A stretch of DNA of 64,000 bases from Plantactinospora soyae (lineage in GTDB: Bacteria; Actinomycetota; Actinomycetes; Mycobacteriales; Micromonosporaceae), in assembly GCF_014874095.1 (NCBI RefSeq), contig NZ_JADBEB010000001.1, forward strand, positions 3,782,001 through 3,846,000, read 5' to 3'. The position numbers were made by a program, and so were the translations under genes. Position 1 is the stretch's first letter. Every line of letters starts with the position of its first letter. The notes beneath the pieces are model-generated. The model was not told the DNA's origin, ran no database searches, and saw nothing but the letters and a program-made list of their open reading frames with translations. This document shows, one piece after another, positions 15,644 through 24,048 of this stretch.

Positions 15644-16569
15644 CCGATCGACGATTCCACGACATCCGACGGGACGGCCGGCGGGGACGGTGCAGATCTC
15701 GTGGAGATATCGAGCAGGGCCGCGCAGACAGCGATCAGCCGGGCGCGCAGTCGACCGGCGCGCTGCGAGAACCCGCGTTGCCGGGCGACGTACTCGGCCC
15801 TGCCCTCCGGGGTCTCGATGGCCACCGCCGGCTCCCCGTACGAGGAGAGGTCGTACGGGGAGGCCTGCATGTCGAGCAGTCGGATGTCGCGGGCGAGGTC
15901 GAAGCAGTCGAGCGCCAGGTCTCCGGGGACCGCCGGACCGAGCTTGATCGCCCACTTGTGGCAGTCCATCGACGCGTGCAGGCAGCCCGGCTGGTCGAGA
16001 TCCACCTGGGTCGCCCGGGTGGGTTGAAGACGGTTGAGCCCGACCGCCTCCGGGGTGAAGAACCGGAACGCGTCAAAGTGCGTACAGCGGATCTGGGACG
16101 ACTCGACGACGGCGTCGGTGCCCTCCTGCCCGAGGCGCAGCGGAAGGGGGTGCCGGTGCTGGGGCTGCCGGTACACCATCGCCCACTCGTGCAACCCGAG
16201 GCAGCCGGTGAAGGCCGGCCGGGAGGCGATCGCGGTCAACAGCCGGTGGATGTGGTGCACCGACTCGGATCTGTCCAACAGATAGGCCGGCACGTCGAGC
16301 CGGACGACCCCGTCGGCGTCGGCGGCGTACCAACGCCACTGCTGGTGCGGCGCGGCGCCGGCCGGATCGGGTTCCAGGGCGACGCCCACGCCGGGGTGCC
16401 AACGTCGCAACTGCGCCGGCCTGGTGCCGTAGTAGTCGTAGAGGAAGTCGTCGATCGCGTGGCGTTCGCCCGATGCCTTACGGGCACGGTGTCCCGAGGT
16501 GAGCGAGTCGGCGCGCTCCTCGTGGGCCCGGGCAAGGTCACGCCAGATCGTCGCGGGCAGGCTGGTCAC
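15640..16569 (-). CDS. Putative 3-methyladenine DNA glycosylase family protein
   Basis: The 309-residue cytoplasmic protein has distinctive conserved patches (HEWAMVYR, CTHFDAFRFFTPEA, HASMDCHKWAIKL and LDCFDLARDIRLLDMQASPYDL in parts). They belong to an actinobacterial family usually labelled 3-methyladenine DNA glycosylase. I see no helix-hairpin-helix motif, so the enzymatic name rests on family labelling only. It overlaps the lipoprotein gene by 4 bp and is 143 bp downstream of the large membrane protein gene. Confidence 0.65.
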   Translation of the reverse strand: MTSLPATIWRDLARAHEERADSLTSGHRARKASGERHAIDDFLYDYYGTRPAQLRRWHPGVGVALEPDPAGAAPHQQWRWYAADADGVVRLDVPAYLLDRSESVHHIHRLLTAIASRPAFTGCLGLHEWAMVYRQPQHRHPLPLRLGQEGTDAVVESSQIRCTHFDAFRFFTPEAVGLNRLQPTRATQVDLDQPGCLHASMDCHKWAIKLGPAVPGDLALDCFDLARDIRLLDMQASPYDLSSYGEPAVAIETPEGRAEYVARQRGFSQRAGRLRARLIAVCAALLDISTRSAPSPPAVPSDVVESSIG

Positions 16570-16712
16570 GGCCGGTCACCCCGATCGTCCGTCGCCCGCC
16601 GGGCACGCCGGCCGGCCGGGTCGGGCGCGGCGGCCCGGGTACGGGTGGCGGTCACCGATCCAGGGTACGACCAGCCTCGGCGCACGCCCGGCGGGGCAGG
16701 GTCCCGCCCCGG

Positions 16713-18704
16713 TCAGCGCGGTACGTCGACGCTGACCCCGGCCGAGAAGACCGCACTGCGCAGCTCGATCCGGGTCGGTGCGGCCGGGCCGGCCGGGGCG
16801 AACACCAGCGGCAGGAGCATGCGTTCACCGGCCGGTACGGGGTCGGCGAACGGGTCCTTGCCGGCGTTGGCCGTCTGGGTGGCAGGTACGTCCGCGCCGA
16901 CCCAGTCGCCCGTGGGCAGGTACGCCCGTTGCAGCGTGCCGTGCCACTGCTGACTCCGGTCGGTCAGGTTGCGTACCCCGACGATCGCCTGGCACCCGCC
17001 CGGTGCCGGCGGGCAGAGCAACCGGTACACGGTGAACTCGAAGGCGCTCTCCCGCAGGCTCGTGCCGACCGGCCCGGCCACGGTCTTGCCGACCCACGCC
17101 CCGCTCGACGGCTGTCGACCGGTGCTGATCGCGCTCACCTGGCTCGATCCGATCCACGCGGTGATCGTGGCGAACGCCACGGCCAGCACCAGCGCGACCC
17201 CCACGGCGAGCCAGGCCGGTGGCTTCGCCCGCCGTCGCGGCCGGTACGCCGTGGCCGGATGCGGGCTGGGTCGGGCCCGACCGACCGCCGGGGACACCTG
17301 CTCGGGGTACTGCTCCGGTGCTTCCTCCAGCTCGTCCTCGTCGGCCCGCCCGGCATCCACCGGCACCGGGGTGCGGGGCGGTACCGCCGCCTGGCCGACA
17401 TAGCGGGCGCCGCCGGCGATGCCCACCGGTCCGTCCTCCTCGGCCGGCTCACCGGGCCGGTGGAGGCGGTCGGCCCCGATCAGACCGTCGTCGACCAGTT
17501 CGGCGTCCTCGTCGACCAGGTCGTCGACGGGTCGGAGTCGGTCGTCGGCGAGCCGGTCCCGCTCCTCCGCGAACTCCCGGTCCTCGAACAGCCCCCCGTC
17601 GGCCGGCAGCGCGGCATCCGCGTCGAGTTCGGGCTTTGTACCCCGGTCGGCATTCGTACTCCGGTCGGCATTCGTATCCCGGTCGGCGCCCGTGCCCGGG
17701 GTGCCGGGTCCGGCCAGGACGCCGTTCTCGGCATGGCCCGTCGCCAGGCGGACGCCGGGCGGCGCGGGGATCTTGGCATTTCCGCGTACCCGGGCGGTGG
17801 CCCTGGCGATGGGATTGCCGGACCTACGGATCACCCGGCCCTGGGCGGCGGCGGCCCGTTCCTCGGCAGCACGCCGCTGGGCCGCGCGTTTCTTGGCGCG
17901 CTTCTTCTCGGCCTTCTTCGCGGCCCGTTCCTCGGCGGCGCCACCCCGACCCGCAGCGCCACTCGGGGCCGCTGGGCCAGCCGGGGCCGCTGGGTCAGTC
18001 GGGGCCGCTGGGCCAGCCGGGGCCGCTGCGTCAGTTGGGAACCCGTCGCCGTTGCGGCCGGTGGCGTTCACACCGCCGGCCGCCCGTCGACGCCGTAGCC
18101 GGCGGGACCAGATCAGACCGGCAGCCCCGGCGAGCAGGACCACCACCACGATCGCCGTGCCCAGCATCAGGGTGCTGCGCCACCACGGCGGGGAGGCGGC
18201 CGGCTCGGCCCGTACCGAATTGTCGGTACCGGCGCCACCCCCGCCGGCCTTCGCCGGGTCCCAGGTCGCGGTCGCGCAGTCGTACGGCATGCTGCCGTTC
18301 GCGACGTACGCGCAGGCCGGTGCGGTGACCTTCGTTCCGGCGGACGGCGGCGTGAGGGTGCTGGTCAGCCGCGCGGTGGTACGGGGGGCCAACTGCACCT
18401 GCCAGACCACCTCCGGGCCGGTCTGACCGGGCTGCCCACCGGCGGGAACCACCTGCCCACCCTGGCTGATCATCGCCGCGGTGGTACCGGGTGGCAGATC
18501 CTGCCGGACGGTCGTCCTGGCCATGCCGTCGGTGCCGTTGCGCACCTGGATTTCGTAGCGTGGCGTCGCGCTTCCGGAGCTGGTCATCACGACCGTGATC
18601 AGCGGAGCGGCGGCCTGGGCGGGTACGCCGGGCGCGGCGGCGGCCAACAGGCAACCCCCGATCACCGCCCCTGCCGTACGTAGTCGGGTCGATGCAGGCA
18701 TCAC
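16713..18704 (-). CDS. Large two-pass membrane protein with a repetitive cytoplasmic linker
   Basis: The 663-residue product has a signal peptide (to about residue 31), an external beta-rich domain with a Cys pair, a transmembrane helix near 180-200, and a long charged linker. The linker carries PAAPAGPAAPTD repeats, a Lys/Arg/Ala coiled segment, NADRxTNADR repeats and an acidic region. A second helix lies near 505-525, followed by an external C-terminal domain with a Cys pair (LLCPPAPGGCQ). This joins two envelope-facing domains through a basic-then-acidic cytoplasmic part. I do not recognise the family. Confidence 0.75.
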   Translation of the reverse strand: MMPASTRLRTAGAVIGGCLLAAAAPGVPAQAAAPLITVVMTSSGSATPRYEIQVRNGTDGMARTTVRQDLPPGTTAAMISQGGQVVPAGGQPGQTGPEVVWQVQLAPRTTARLTSTLTPPSAGTKVTAPACAYVANGSMPYDCATATWDPAKAGGGGAGTDNSVRAEPAASPPWWRSTLMLGTAIVVVVLLAGAAGLIWSRRLRRRRAAGGVNATGRNGDGFPTDAAAPAGPAAPTDPAAPAGPAAPSGAAGRGGAAEERAAKKAEKKRAKKRAAQRRAAEERAAAAQGRVIRRSGNPIARATARVRGNAKIPAPPGVRLATGHAENGVLAGPGTPGTGADRDTNADRSTNADRGTKPELDADAALPADGGLFEDREFAEERDRLADDRLRPVDDLVDEDAELVDDGLIGADRLHRPGEPAEEDGPVGIAGGARYVGQAAVPPRTPVPVDAGRADEDELEEAPEQYPEQVSPAVGRARPSPHPATAYRPRRRAKPPAWLAVGVALVLAVAFATITAWIGSSQVSAISTGRQPSSGAWVGKTVAGPVGTSLRESAFEFTVYRLLCPPAPGGCQAIVGVRNLTDRSQQWHGTLQRAYLPTGDWVGADVPATQTANAGKDPFADPVPAGERMLLPLVFAPAGPAAPTRIELRSAVFSAGVSVDVPR

Positions 18705-18840
18705 GAGAAGTCCTCCCAGTCCGACGCTAGGCCGGCTCCGGCGCCGGTCGGCGGCGAAGGATCGAACCGCTGCCCGGGAACCGGAGGCTGCGGTATCGTG
18801 CGCCGCCCGGTGCGACCTCGGCCCTGACCGCTGGTGGGGA

Positions 18841-18846
18841 TAGATT
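18841..18846 (+). promoter_or_regulatory. -10 box of a leaderless promoter (FAH-family gene)
   Basis: TAGATT ends 6 nt before GTG 18853, with no ribosome binding site, predicting a leaderless mRNA. Confidence 0.55.
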
Positions 18847-18852
18847 GGCCGG

Positions 18853-19656
18853 GTGCGTATCGCTCGTTTCGCTCATGCAAAGGGAATGTCGTTCGGCGTG
18901 GTCGAGGGTGATCCCGAGGCCGGCCCAGAGGGTCTGACGGTGGCCGAGATCGAGGGCCATCCGTTCGGCGAGATCCGCTTCACCACGGCCCGATGGGCGC
19001 TCGCGGACGTCCGCCTGCTCTCGCCGATCCTGCCGAGCAAGGTGGTGTGTGTCGGGCGTAACTACGTCGAGCACGCGGCTGAACTCGGCAACGACGTGCC
19101 CACCGAGCCGCTGCTCTTCCTCAAGCCGTCCACCTCGGTGATCGGGCCTCGGGACGCGATCCGGCTGCCGACCCAGTCGAAGCAGATCGAGCACGAGGCC
19201 GAGCTGGCCGTGGTGATCGGGCCGCCGGGCGTACGCCGGGCCGACCGCGCCACCGCCGCGCAGGCGATCTTCGGCTACACCTGCGCCAACGACGTGACCG
19301 CCCGCGATCTCCAGCGGTCGGACGGTCAGTGGACCCGGGCCAAGGGCTTCGACTCGTTCTGTCCGATCGGCCCGTGGATCTCGACCGGAATCGACGTCAG
19401 CGACGTCGAGGTCCGCTGCGAGGTGGGTCGGGGTGCCGAGGAGATGGAGGTACGTCAGCTCGGCCGGACCAGGGACATGGTGTTCGACGTGCCGACCCTG
19501 GTGTCCTACATCTCACACGTGATGACGCTGCTCCCCGGTGACGTGGTGCTGACCGGCACTCCGGCGGGGGTTAGTCCGATCGTCGACGGGGATATCGTCA
19601 CGGTGCGCGTCGGCGGGATCGGCGATCTGTCGAATCCGGTGGTGGCCCTGGACTAG
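18853..19656 (+). CDS. Fumarylacetoacetate hydrolase family protein
   Basis: The 267-residue enzyme has the FAH C-terminal domain: VCVGRNYVEHAAELG, EPLLFLKPST, the metal-binding Glu residues in EHEAELAVVIG, NDVTARDLQ, KGFDSFCPIGPW and LTGTPAGV. Members act on 2-oxo-diacids or acylpyruvates; the substrate here is unknown. The length and start agree with the family. In many actinobacteria this gene precedes gltX and tRNA genes; here tRNA-Gln and tRNA-Glu follow directly. Confidence 0.9.
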   Translation: MRIARFAHAKGMSFGVVEGDPEAGPEGLTVAEIEGHPFGEIRFTTARWALADVRLLSPILPSKVVCVGRNYVEHAAELGNDVPTEPLLFLKPSTSVIGPRDAIRLPTQSKQIEHEAELAVVIGPPGVRRADRATAAQAIFGYTCANDVTARDLQRSDGQWTRAKGFDSFCPIGPWISTGIDVSDVEVRCEVGRGAEEMEVRQLGRTRDMVFDVPTLVSYISHVMTLLPGDVVLTGTPAGVSPIVDGDIVTVRVGGIGDLSNPVVALD

Positions 19657-19694
19657 GGCGTACCGGCGGGGCCAGCGTCCGGTACCGACCCGAT

Positions 19695-19723
19695 TTGGCC
19701 TCCACCACCGGGTCCGGTAATGT
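19695..19723 (+). promoter_or_regulatory. Promoter of tRNA-Gln
   Basis: TTGGCC and TAATGT are separated by exactly 17 bp. The -10 ends 25 bp before the mature tRNA 5' end. Confidence 0.6.
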
Positions 19724-19748
19724 TCGCTCTCGGTGCGACGAGTACCGA

Positions 19749-19823
19749 TGGGGTATGGGGTAATTGGCAGCCCAACTGATTCTGGTTCAGTTAGTCTAGG
19801 TTCGAGTCCTGGTACCCCAGCCA
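19749..19823 (+). tRNA. tRNA-Gln (anticodon CTG)
   Basis: The cloverleaf folds cleanly. The acceptor TGGGGTA pairs with TACCCCA. The anticodon stem ACTGA/TCAGT encloses the loop TTCTGGT (anticodon CTG, reading CAG). The T-arm loop is TTCGAGT and the discriminator is G at 19820. The 3' CCA is encoded (19821-19823). Confidence 0.95.
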
Positions 19824-19903
19824 CCGATGTCCGAAAGGGCGCCGGTAGCTGGTCTCTGGTAGAGTTCGGCAGCGTTGATCGCAAGGTCAACAACGGAAGT
19901 TCT

Positions 19904-19976
19904 GGCCCCGTCGTCTAGCGGCCTAGGACGCCGCCCTCTCAAGGCGGTAGCGCGGGTTCGAATCCCGTCGGGGCTA
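19904..19976 (+). tRNA. tRNA-Glu (anticodon CTC)
   Basis: The acceptor GGCCCCG pairs with CGGGGCT (one G-U). The anticodon stem CCGCC/GGCGG has loop CTCTCAA (anticodon CTC, reading GAG). The T-loop is TTCGAAT and the discriminator is A at 19976. CCA is not encoded, unlike the tRNA-Gln just upstream. Confidence 0.95.
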
Positions 19977-19982
19977 CATCTG

Positions 19983-20014
19983 ACGGCCCGTGTCACCTCT
20001 GGTGGCGCGGGCCG
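19983..20014 (+). terminator. Terminator after tRNA-Glu
   Basis: An 8-bp stem (ACGGCCCG with CGGGCCGT) encloses a second CACC/GGTG pairing and is followed by TTCCGTT. It starts 7 nt after the tRNA. Confidence 0.7.
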
Positions 20015-20262
20015 TTTCCGTTGCACCAGGGCTGCGGGTCGTACCGGCGCCCCGGCTTCGCGGCGGACCACAGCCGCAGACGGCTCGCGCCGCACCGCTC
20101 GGGTGGCACCGCTTGCGGCGTACGCCTTCGCGGGCTGTCTGCTGCACGTTCGCGGGCTGTCGCACCGCTTATGGGTCGAGCATCGCACACCCGACGCCCG
20201 TCCAGCCGGCGAAATGAGCTATTTACCCCGCATCCTCGGCAGCCGTCCGTCGCGAGGATGGT
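20015..20262. other. Intergenic stretch without a gene
   Basis: Short frames are open on both strands but lack start signals and family resemblance. TTCGCGGGCTGTC occurs twice within about 25 bp. With the terminator and the palindromic element, this fills the 343-bp gap between tRNA-Glu and the IclR gene. I see nothing functional in it. Confidence 0.4.
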
Positions 20263-20312
20263 TAGGAAGGGGCCCTTCTTCTACAGAAAGCGATAAGAAG
20301 GGGCCCTTCCTT
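20263..20312. repeat. Micromonosporaceae-type 50-bp palindromic intergenic element, copy 2
   Basis: Arms 20263-20280 and 20295-20312 are inverted repeats, identical but for the terminal base, around the loop CTACAGAAAGCGAT. It is inverted relative to copy 1 and differs from it by one base. It lies 8 bp after the IclR stop codon on the minus strand, where it would serve as that gene's terminator. Confidence 0.88.
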
Positions 20313-20319
20313 GCACCGC

Positions 20320-21018
20320 CTACAGGCCGCTGAGGCGTTGGCCGGCCCGGACCACGGCCATCGCGTGCCGGTCGCCGGGGCGGCGGCCGAGTCGCTCGAT
20401 CGGGCCGGAGATGCTGATCGCGGCGATCACCCGGCCGGTGCGGTCGCGGATCGGGGCCGAGACGCTGGCCACTCCGGGCTCGCGTTCCGCGACGCTCTGG
20501 GCCCAGCCGCGACGGCGTACCTCGGCCAGAGTGCGGCCGGTGAACTTGCATCGGGGGAGCAGCGGCATGACCGCCTCCGGTGGTTCCCAGGCGAGCAGGA
20601 TCTGGGCTGCCGAGCCGGCGGTCATCGGCAGGACCGAACCGACCGGAACGGTGTCGCGCAGTCCGCTGGCGCGTTCGGCGGCGGCCACACAGATGCGCTC
20701 GTCGGCCCGGCGCAGATAGAGTTGTGCGCTCTCACCGGTCGCGTCCCGGAGTGCCGACAGCAGTGGCTCGGCCGCCGTCAGCAGGACGTCGGGAGCGGCG
20801 TTGGCCAGCTCGCCGAGCCGGGGTCCCGGGCGCCAGCGCCCCTGGGTGTCCCGGACCAGCATCCGATGGATCTCCAGGGCCTGCGCCAGGCGGTGCGCGG
20901 TGGCCCGGGGCAGCTTGGTGCGATCGACGAGTTCGGCCAGGCTGGCGCCATCGACGCAGGCCGCGAGGATGACCACCGCCTTGTCGAGAACGCCGACACC
21001 GCTCATACTGTGTCCCAC
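20320..21018 (-). CDS. ndgR: IclR-family regulator of leuCD (NdgR/LtbR type)
   Basis: The 232-residue IclR protein has a winged-helix domain (SLAELVDRTKLPRATAHRLAQAL) in the first 60 residues and an effector domain ending DRTGRVIAAISISGP. Its position, divergent from leuC, is the conserved place of NdgR (Streptomyces) and LtbR (Corynebacterium), which control leucine synthesis. GTG 21018 fits a leaderless transcript from TAGGTT at 21026-21031. ATG 21006 (MSGVGVLDKAV) is the alternative but has no ribosome binding site. Confidence 0.88.
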   Translation of the reverse strand: MGHSMSGVGVLDKAVVILAACVDGASLAELVDRTKLPRATAHRLAQALEIHRMLVRDTQGRWRPGPRLGELANAAPDVLLTAAEPLLSALRDATGESAQLYLRRADERICVAAAERASGLRDTVPVGSVLPMTAGSAAQILLAWEPPEAVMPLLPRCKFTGRTLAEVRRRGWAQSVAEREPGVASVSAPIRDRTGRVIAAISISGPIERLGRRPGDRHAMAVVRAGQRLSGL

Positions 21019-21055
21019 AAGCCGAAACCTACCTCCCAGAATTTAGGATGTCCAG
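21019..21055. promoter_or_regulatory. Back-to-back leaderless promoters of ndgR and leuCD
   Basis: In only 37 bp, TAGGTT on the minus strand (21031-21026) lies 7 nt before the ndgR GTG, and TAGGAT on the plus strand (21044-21049) lies 6 nt before the leuC ATG. TGTG-TCC-CACA at 21009-21019 is a small palindrome across the ndgR start. A regulator bound here could control both genes. Confidence 0.6.
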
Positions 21056-22510
21056 ATGGTGGGAGTCACTCCAGAGCCGTCCTCGCCCAGGACCTTGGCC
21101 GAGAAGGTCTGGGATGCTCACGTGGTGCGATCCGCTGACGGTGAGCCGGATCTGCTCTATATCGACCTGCACCTGTTGCATGAGGTGACCAGTCCGCAGG
21201 CGTTCGACGGGCTGAGATTGGCCGGTCGACCGGTCCGTCGCCCGGATCTCACGCTCGCGACCGAGGACCACAACACCCCGACCGGGTACGACGATCCGGC
21301 GTTCCGGTCCCGGCGAGGTGACCTGCTCACCATCGCCGACCCGACCTCCCGGACCCAGATCGAGACGCTGCGCCGCAACTGCGCGGAGTTCGGTCTCCGG
21401 CTGCACCCGCTCGGCGACGAGAACCAGGGCATCGTGCACGTGATCGGGCCACAACTCGGACTGACCCAGCCCGGCCTGACCATCGTCTGCGGTGACTCAC
21501 ACACCGCCACCCACGGCGCGTTCGGCGCCCTAGCGTTCGGGATCGGGACCAGTGAGGTCGAACACGTCCTCGCGACCCAGACCCTGCCGCAGGGCCGCCC
21601 GAAGACGATGGCGGTCACGGTGACCGGCGAACTGGCCCCCGGAGTCACCGCCAAGGACCTGGTCCTGGCGCTGATCGCCCAGGTGGGCACCGGCGGCGGT
21701 CGCGGCCACATCGTGGAGTACCGGGGCGAGGCGATCAGCCGGCTCTCCATGGAGGGCCGGATGACCATCGCCAACATGTCCATCGAGTGGGGCGCCAAGG
21801 CCGGCATGATCGCGCCGGACGAGACCACCTTCGCGTACCTCAAGGGCCGTCCGAACGCCCCGCAGGGCGCGGACTGGGACGCGGCGCTGGAGTACTGGCG
21901 GACGCTGCCCACCGACCCGGGCGCGACGTTCGACAGCGAGGTGGTGCTCGACGCCAGCCGGATCAGCCCGTTCGTCACCTGGGGCACCAACCCCGGACAG
22001 GGCACCGCGCTGAGTGCGGCCGTACCGGATCCCGAGGAGTTCGTCACCGACGCCGAGCAGACGGCCGCGCGGCGGGCCCTGGAGTACATGGACCTCAAGC
22101 CCGGCACCCGGATGCGAGACGTGCCGGTGGACGTGGTCTTCGTCGGCTCGTGCACCAACGGACGGCTGGAGGACCTGCGGGCCGCCGCCGAGGTCCTGCG
22201 CGGGCACAAGGTGGCCGACGGGGTACGGATGCTGGTCGTGCCGGGTTCCGCCGCCGTCCGCGAGGCGGCCGAGCACGAGGGCCTGGACCAGGTCTTCACC
22301 GCTGCGGGTGCGGAGTGGCGGTTCGCCGGCTGCTCGATGTGCCTCGGCATGAACCCGGACACCCTCAAGCCGGGCCAGCGCTCGGCCTCGACCTCCAACC
22401 GCAACTTCGAGGGCCGGCAGGGCCGGGGTGGCCGTACCCATCTGGTCTCGCCCCCGGTCGCCGCGGCCACCGCCGTCGTCGGCCGACTGGCCGCTCCCGC
22501 CGACCTCTGA
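21056..22510 (+). CDS. leuC: 3-isopropylmalate dehydratase large subunit
   Basis: With LeuD this iron-sulfur enzyme isomerises 2- to 3-isopropylmalate in leucine synthesis. The 484-residue protein has [20 protein letters not shown] in the substrate loop. Its three cluster cysteines are in VGSCTNG and [10 protein letters not shown]. The N-terminus is about 12 residues longer than usual before [12 protein letters not shown], because the leaderless ATG at 21056 is used. leuD follows 15 bp downstream, and the two form an operon under the promoter at 21044. Confidence 0.96.
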   Translation: MVGVTPEPSSPRTLAEKVWDAHVVRSADGEPDLLYIDLHLLHEVTSPQAFDGLRLAGRPVRRPDLTLATEDHNTPTGYDDPAFRSRRGDLLTIADPTSRTQIETLRRNCAEFGLRLHPLGDENQGIVHVIGPQLGLTQPGLTIVCGDSHTATHGAFGALAFGIGTSEVEHVLATQTLPQGRPKTMAVTVTGELAPGVTAKDLVLALIAQVGTGGGRGHIVEYRGEAISRLSMEGRMTIANMSIEWGAKAGMIAPDETTFAYLKGRPNAPQGADWDAALEYWRTLPTDPGATFDSEVVLDASRISPFVTWGTNPGQGTALSAAVPDPEEFVTDAEQTAARRALEYMDLKPGTRMRDVPVDVVFVGSCTNGRLEDLRAAAEVLRGHKVADGVRMLVVPGSAAVREAAEHEGLDQVFTAAGAEWRFAGCSMCLGMNPDTLKPGQRSASTSNRNFEGRQGRGGRTHLVSPPVAAATAVVGRLAAPADL

Positions 22511-22525
22511 AGGGGCCGACCTGAC

Positions 22526-23113
22526 ATGGACAAGTTCACCGTGCACACCGGTACGGCGGTTCCGCTGCGCCGGTCCAACGTGGATACCGATCAGATCATC
22601 CCCGCCGTGTACCTCAAGCGGGTGACCCGGACGGGCTTCGCCGACGGTCTCTTCAGCGCCTGGCGGGAGGATCCGGCATTCGTTCTCAACGATTCCTCAT
22701 ATTCCGGCGCGTCGATTCTGGTGGCGGGCCCGGAGTTCGGCACGGGGTCGTCCCGCGAGCACGCGGTCTGGGCTCTCCGTGACTGGGGGTTCCGGGCCGT
22801 GATCGCTCCCCGCTTCGGTGACATCTTCCGGGGGAACTCGCTCAAGGAAGGTCTCCTGCCGGTCGAGCTGGAATTGAAGGCCGTCGAGGCATTGTGGGAG
22901 TTGGTGGAGTCCGACCCGACCGTGCGGATCGATGTTGATCTGACCGCCCGGGAGGTCCGGGCCGGTGACGACACCTGGTCCTTCCCCCTCGACGACTTCA
23001 GCCGTTGGCGGCTCATGGAGGGCTTGGACGACATTGGACTGACCCTCCGGCATGAGGCGGACATCACCGCGTACGAGGGGCGCCGCTCACCCTTCCGGCC
23101 CGTGGTGGCATAG
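22526..23113 (+). CDS. leuD: 3-isopropylmalate dehydratase small subunit
   Basis: The 195-residue swivel subunit of LeuCD shows [17 protein letters not shown] at the start and the anion-binding [13 protein letters not shown]. The length is normal. The start follows GAAGGGG at 22510-22516. It is the second gene of leuCD and ends before a clear terminator. Confidence 0.96.
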   Translation: MDKFTVHTGTAVPLRRSNVDTDQIIPAVYLKRVTRTGFADGLFSAWREDPAFVLNDSSYSGASILVAGPEFGTGSSREHAVWALRDWGFRAVIAPRFGDIFRGNSLKEGLLPVELELKAVEALWELVESDPTVRIDVDLTAREVRAGDDTWSFPLDDFSRWRLMEGLDDIGLTLRHEADITAYEGRRSPFRPVVA

Positions 23114-23139
23114 GCCGAACGCTCGACCACACAGTCGTT

Positions 23140-23172
23140 TTCGCCCCCGTCGGTTCGCCCGGCGGGGGCGAA
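23140..23172 (+). terminator. Terminator of leuCD
   Basis: A perfect 10-bp stem, TTCGCCCCCG with CGGGGGCGAA, lies 27 nt after the leuD stop. Confidence 0.75.
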
Positions 23173-23208
23173 TCCGTTGCGACACAATGGGTTTTTTCGA
23201 GCAGATGT

Positions 23209-23237
23209 TTGTGTCCTGGTGGCACAGGGCATACCGT
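23209..23237 (+). promoter_or_regulatory. Promoter of hupB
   Basis: TTGTGT and TACCGT are separated by 17 bp, giving a start site near 23244 and a leader of about 44 nt with a GGGAGGGAAG ribosome binding site. Confidence 0.5.
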
Positions 23238-23287
23238 GCGCGCAGAATGGCTCGCGTTGAGTCCAGTTGCACATTGGGAGGGAAGTC

Positions 23288-23863
23288 GTGAACAAGGCCG
23301 AGCTCATCGAGGCTCTTGCCGCGCGTCTGGGTGACCGGAAGGCGGCGACGTCGGCGCTCGACGCGGTCCTCGCGGAGGTCCAGGCGGCGGTCACCAAGGG
23401 GGATCGGGTGGCCATCACCGGGTTCGGGGTGTTCGAAAAGCGCGTGCGCGGTGCTCGAACAGCCCGCAACCCTCGCACCGGCGAGTCGGTGAAGGTGAAG
23501 AAGACATCGGTTCCGGCCTTCAGGCCGGGCGCCGGATTCAAGGAGATGGTGGCCAGCGGCAAGGCCCCGAAGAACACGGTCGCGGCGAAGAAGACCGCCA
23601 CGGCCACGACGGCGAAGTCGACCGTCGCCAAGAAGACCACGACCAAGAAGGCGGCGCCGGCGAAGGCGACCGCCACCAAGGCCGCGGCGAGCAAGAAGAC
23701 GGCTCCGGCGAAGAAGGCGACCACCGTCAAGAAGGCCAGTACGGCCAAGAAGACGACGGCGGCGAAGAAGACGACGGCAGCCAAGAGCACTTCCACCCGC
23801 GCAACGGCGGCGAAGAAGACCACCGCCAAGAAGGCTCCGGCCAAGAAGGCCGCGAAGCGCTGA
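23288..23863 (+). CDS. hupB: HU-family nucleoid protein with Lys/Ala-rich tail
   Basis: Residues 1-90 are a standard HU domain ([20 protein letters not shown] in part; [25 protein letters not shown], the intercalating Pro). Residues ~95-191 are a Lys/Ala/Thr/Pro tail of repeating AAKKTT-like units, as in mycobacterial HupB and Streptomyces HupS. GTG 23288 follows GGGAGGGAAG; an upstream ATG at 23267 lies before the ribosome binding site and is rejected. The tail likely binds DNA and may be acetylated. Confidence 0.95.
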   Translation: MNKAELIEALAARLGDRKAATSALDAVLAEVQAAVTKGDRVAITGFGVFEKRVRGARTARNPRTGESVKVKKTSVPAFRPGAGFKEMVASGKAPKNTVAAKKTATATTAKSTVAKKTTTKKAAPAKATATKAAASKKTAPAKKATTVKKASTAKKTTAAKKTTAAKSTSTRATAAKKTTAKKAPAKKAAKR

Positions 23864-23876
23864 CTTGGGCACCGCG

Positions 23877-23907
23877 AGGGCGTCTCCGGCTCGGCCGGAG
23901 GCGCCCT
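23877..23907 (+). terminator. Terminator between hupB and the converging mutT1
   Basis: A 14-bp stem with one G-U (AGGGCGTCTCCGGC with GCCGGAGGCGCCCT) and a 3-nt loop begins 13 nt after the hupB stop. Confidence 0.75.
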
Positions 23908-24048
23908 TCGTGCTGTCCGTCGGGGTTGAAGGCGTACTGCCTGGGGGCGGTAGGGGTGCTCAGCGGGCCCTGGGCGGCCTGGAAACCCCGTTGCCCGGTA
24001 ATCCGTACCCTCCGGGCGGCTGTACCCGCAGAATCGCCGCTACGCAGG

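Noticed and set aside
15644-15955. N-terminal extension of the DUF4232 lipoprotein to 15955
   Set aside because: It lies antiparallel in frame within the upstream glycosylase-like gene. The GTGA overlap at 15640-15643 and the lipobox fix the start.
20015-20262. Short frames after tRNA-Glu as a tRNA-linked integration remnant
   Set aside because: There is no partial tRNA copy, integrase or phage-like sequence. The adjoining sequence is an ordinary terminator and repeat.
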